Under the pieces are notes generated by a model. That model was given only the letters and a program-made list of their open reading frames with translations. It was not told the DNA's origin and ran no database searches. From Fimbriiglobus ruber (GTDB taxonomy: Bacteria > Planctomycetota > Planctomycetia > Gemmatales > Gemmataceae), in assembly GCF_002197845.1 (NCBI RefSeq), contig NZ_NIDE01000007.1, positions 1 through 64,000 of the forward strand: DNA of 64,000 nt, read 5' to 3'. This document shows, piece by piece, positions 61,976 to 64,000 of the stretch. How positions within the stretch are numbered: position 1 is the stretch's first letter; every line of letters begins with the position of its first letter. The translations under genes and the position numbers were made by a program.

Positions 61976-64000
61976 ATGCGCACGACACGCCAACGCCTCC
62001 GCCCCGAACCGCTCGAAGACCGCCTCACCCCGGCGCTCGCCCTCGACCCGACGTTCGGCACCGGCGGTGTCCAATCGGTCGGCACCGGGCCGGCGTCGGC
62101 CGTGTACGCCGTTACGACCGCCCCGAGCGGGACGATCTACACTGCCGTGACGACCCCGTCCGAATTTGACATTGTGGCCACCAACCCGGACGGGACGCCG
62201 GACACGGCGTTCGCGACCGGCGGGGCCGTGAACGTGGAGACGCTCTTTCCCCAGCCGCCGTTTGACGCCACGGTGGCAAACATCTACGCCCAACCCGACG
62301 GCAAGCTATTGGTGCTGGAAAACTACGTGGGGCCCGGCGGGTTCGTTCTGGTCCGTTTGAACGCGGACGGGTCGGTCGACACCACGTTCGGGACGGGCGG
62401 GGAAGTCGTGTCGGCCCAGGTCGCTCCGACGAACATCACGGGGGAGTCCCTGACCATCCAGCCCGACGGGAAGTTGCTCGTCGTCGGTTATCCGTCATTC
62501 GCCAACGACCAAACCGGCTTTTCCGTCGTCCGGATGAATCCGGACGGCTCGCCGGACACGACGTTCAACCAGACCGGGTACCAGTTCATCCCGGCCCGAG
62601 TTCGTCCAGCCCGTTTGCGTCGACCCAGGAAGGAGCGCGGGCGGTGGCCGTCCGGCCGAACGGGCAGATCCTGGTGGTTGGCGACCTTTGGCCCGCGGGA
62701 CCGGCGCCCGCGCTTCCGGACGGGGCGAACTTGGCTGTCGCCCAGCTCAACCCGGACGGGTCGGTCGACACCACGTTCGGGACCGACGGGCTAACGATCA
62801 CGCCGTTCGTCGCCTACGAGAGCGGGCTCGGCGAGCAGGCGACCCTGCTGGCCGACGGGCGGTTGGAAGTGTTCCTGCCGGGGTCGACGGCGGACCTGGT
62901 CCGGTTCACCCCGACCGGCGGCCTCGATACGACCCTGAACGGGACCGGGGAGGCGACACTCTCCCTACTTCCCGGCGCCGGTGCGTACCAAGCCACCGCG
63001 GCGGTCGCCCTCTCCGACGGTTCGTTCGCGGTCGCCGGCGTTGCACCGGACGGCCGGGCGCGGTTGGCGTTCTTCACCCAGGACGGCCAACTCGAACTCG
63101 GGAGCCTGGCCGACGGAGCCGGGTCTACCGAATTCCAGCTCGCACCCGGTGACGTATTGGATTCCGTCTTCGCGGTCGCCGTAACTCCCGACGGAGGAAT
63201 CCTGGTAGCCGGGGCGGCCGGGTCCGACACGAATAACACGAGCTACCAGGCGGCCCTCGCCGCGTTCGCGACCGCCCCGCCGACGGTAATGCTCCCACTC
63301 GCCCTCGACCCGACGTTCGGCACCGGCGGCCTCCAACCCCTCAACGCGGGGCTGTTCGTGGAAGGCATCTCGGCCGCCCCGGACGGGCGCGTGTACACGG
63401 CCGCGGAGACGTCGACCGGATACTACATCGAGGCCACCAACCCGGACGGGACGCCGGACACCGGATTCGGCACCGGCGGGGCGGTGAACGTTGAGTCGCT
63501 CATCCCGCCCGCGGCCCTCGGGATCACGAACCACTTTTATCTGTACAACGTGTACGCCTTGCCGGACGGCGGCTTGCTGGTCCTGGGCGGCGACCTGCCC
63601 TTCTTCGGGAGTGAGGTCGAAGTCCTGAAGCTGACCCGGAGCGGCGCCCTCGATACGAGTTTCGGGACCGGCGGGATCGCTCAATTCGCCAGTTCGACCA
63701 CGCACATGGGGACCGCTCGCGGGTTGACCGTGGACGCCGCGGGTAAGATCCTGATCGTGGGCCAGCCGGACTTTACGAATGCGGTTCTCCCCCAAGATCC
63801 CGGATTCTCGGTCCTTCGTCTGAACCCGGACGGGTCGCTCGACACCACGTTTAACGGGACCGGGACCCAATTCATCCCGGCCGTCAATCCGGCACCCTAC
63901 AACGGTACGCTCTTTTTGGCGTCATTGGAGGGGGCCACATCGGTCGCCGTCCGGCCGAACGGCCAGATCCTGGTCATCGGCAACCTCCTGCCCGCGGACG
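61976..64000 (+). CDS. Second delta-60 repeat protein, frameshifted, 3' end beyond window
   Basis: Starts MRTTRQRLRPEPLEDRLTPA with the sorting motif and continues LALDPTFGTGGVQSV, then delta-60 repeats. After YQFIPA (about 62598) the frame breaks at a three-C run (62595-62597). Adding one C restores SSSPFASTQEGARAVAVRPN and GQILVVGDL, and the repeats then run open to base 64000. At 63304 the beginning of the protein (LALDPTFGTGGLQPL; NPDGTPDTGFGTGGAVNVES) repeats, about 421 codons after the first copy. It is a paralogue of the preceding giant gene and probably surface-exposed. The reading ends inside a repeat (LLPAD). Confidence 0.85.

Noticed and set aside
60406-62085. A 559-codon minus-strand frame opposite the giant delta-60 gene
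   Set aside because: Composition is Arg/Gly/Asp shadow of the repeats, and it crosses the starts and ends of real genes.
1-64000. tRNA, rRNA or riboswitch genes
   Set aside because: No cloverleaf with a CCA-type end, no rRNA segment and no known riboswitch core was recognised by eye; a covariance-model scan would be decisive.

Overview
The window looks like a chromosome segment of a GC-rich planctomycete of the Gemmataceae type (Gemmata/Fimbriiglobus-like). The evidence is family content rather than any marker gene: a DUF1559 prepilin-like protein, a DUF1549/DUF1553 protein with CxxCH motifs, an ECF sigma factor fused to a giant WD40 propeller array, an ECF sigma factor coupled to a Ser/Thr kinase, delta-60 and FG-GAP surface proteins starting with a short MRT-R-R…LEDR-type sorting motif, a Tat-exported Gfo/Idh/MocA oxidoreductase, and a PQQ-like propeller protein. 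No rRNA, tRNA or CRISPR array was seen.

Layout. 1-2.2 kb: 5'-truncated catalase followed by a secreted ankyrin protein. 2.2-4.0 kb (minus): DUF1559 protein and small lipoprotein. 4.3-7.9 kb (minus): translation/replication cluster L25 - Pth - S6 - SSB - L9, without S18; SSB carries a frameshift. 8.1-8.4 kb: a MITE-like inverted-repeat element. 8.8-16.7 kb: GT4 glycosyltransferase and the 2147-residue ECF-WD40 protein, whose 3' end and terminator are tandemly duplicated. 16.8-19.2 kb: FabI, then a repeat-rich stretch (585-bp TIR element, perfect palindromes, a decayed DUF1016 gene). 19.2-26.3 kb: DUF1549 protein, SrpA-like catalase-fold protein, FAH-family protein, and a coupled GT2/NodB pair. 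26.4-29.5 kb: repeats, tautomerase, ATP-grasp protein, fatty-acid desaturase. 29.8-34.5 kb: a zone of thioredoxin-like (TlpA) genes and relics, one split by an IS5-family element. 34.7-40.3 kb: secreted propeller proteins and an oxidoreductase. 40.4-43.5 kb: QueA-like/SDR operon divergent from a cysteine-containing HTH regulator. 43.7-51.9 kb: ECF42-type sigma factor, rhodanese, DUF72, IS remnants, PyrD, MFS transporter. 52.1-64 kb: ECF-kinase-surface protein operon, divergent from two giant delta-60 repeat proteins; the second is frameshifted and runs off the window.

How the genes work together. Three parts look like units: the ribosomal/SSB cluster; the GT2-deacetylase pair, likely making a deacetylated amino-sugar glycan; and the regulator-SDR-QueA-like cassette. 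Signalling is heavily ECF-based, with three architectures in one window (ECF-WD40 fusion, ECF-TPR, ECF plus kinase). Mobile and palindromic repeats sit in most intergenic gaps. Three genes share a one-base C:G loss in a short run, which may be sequencing error rather than biology.
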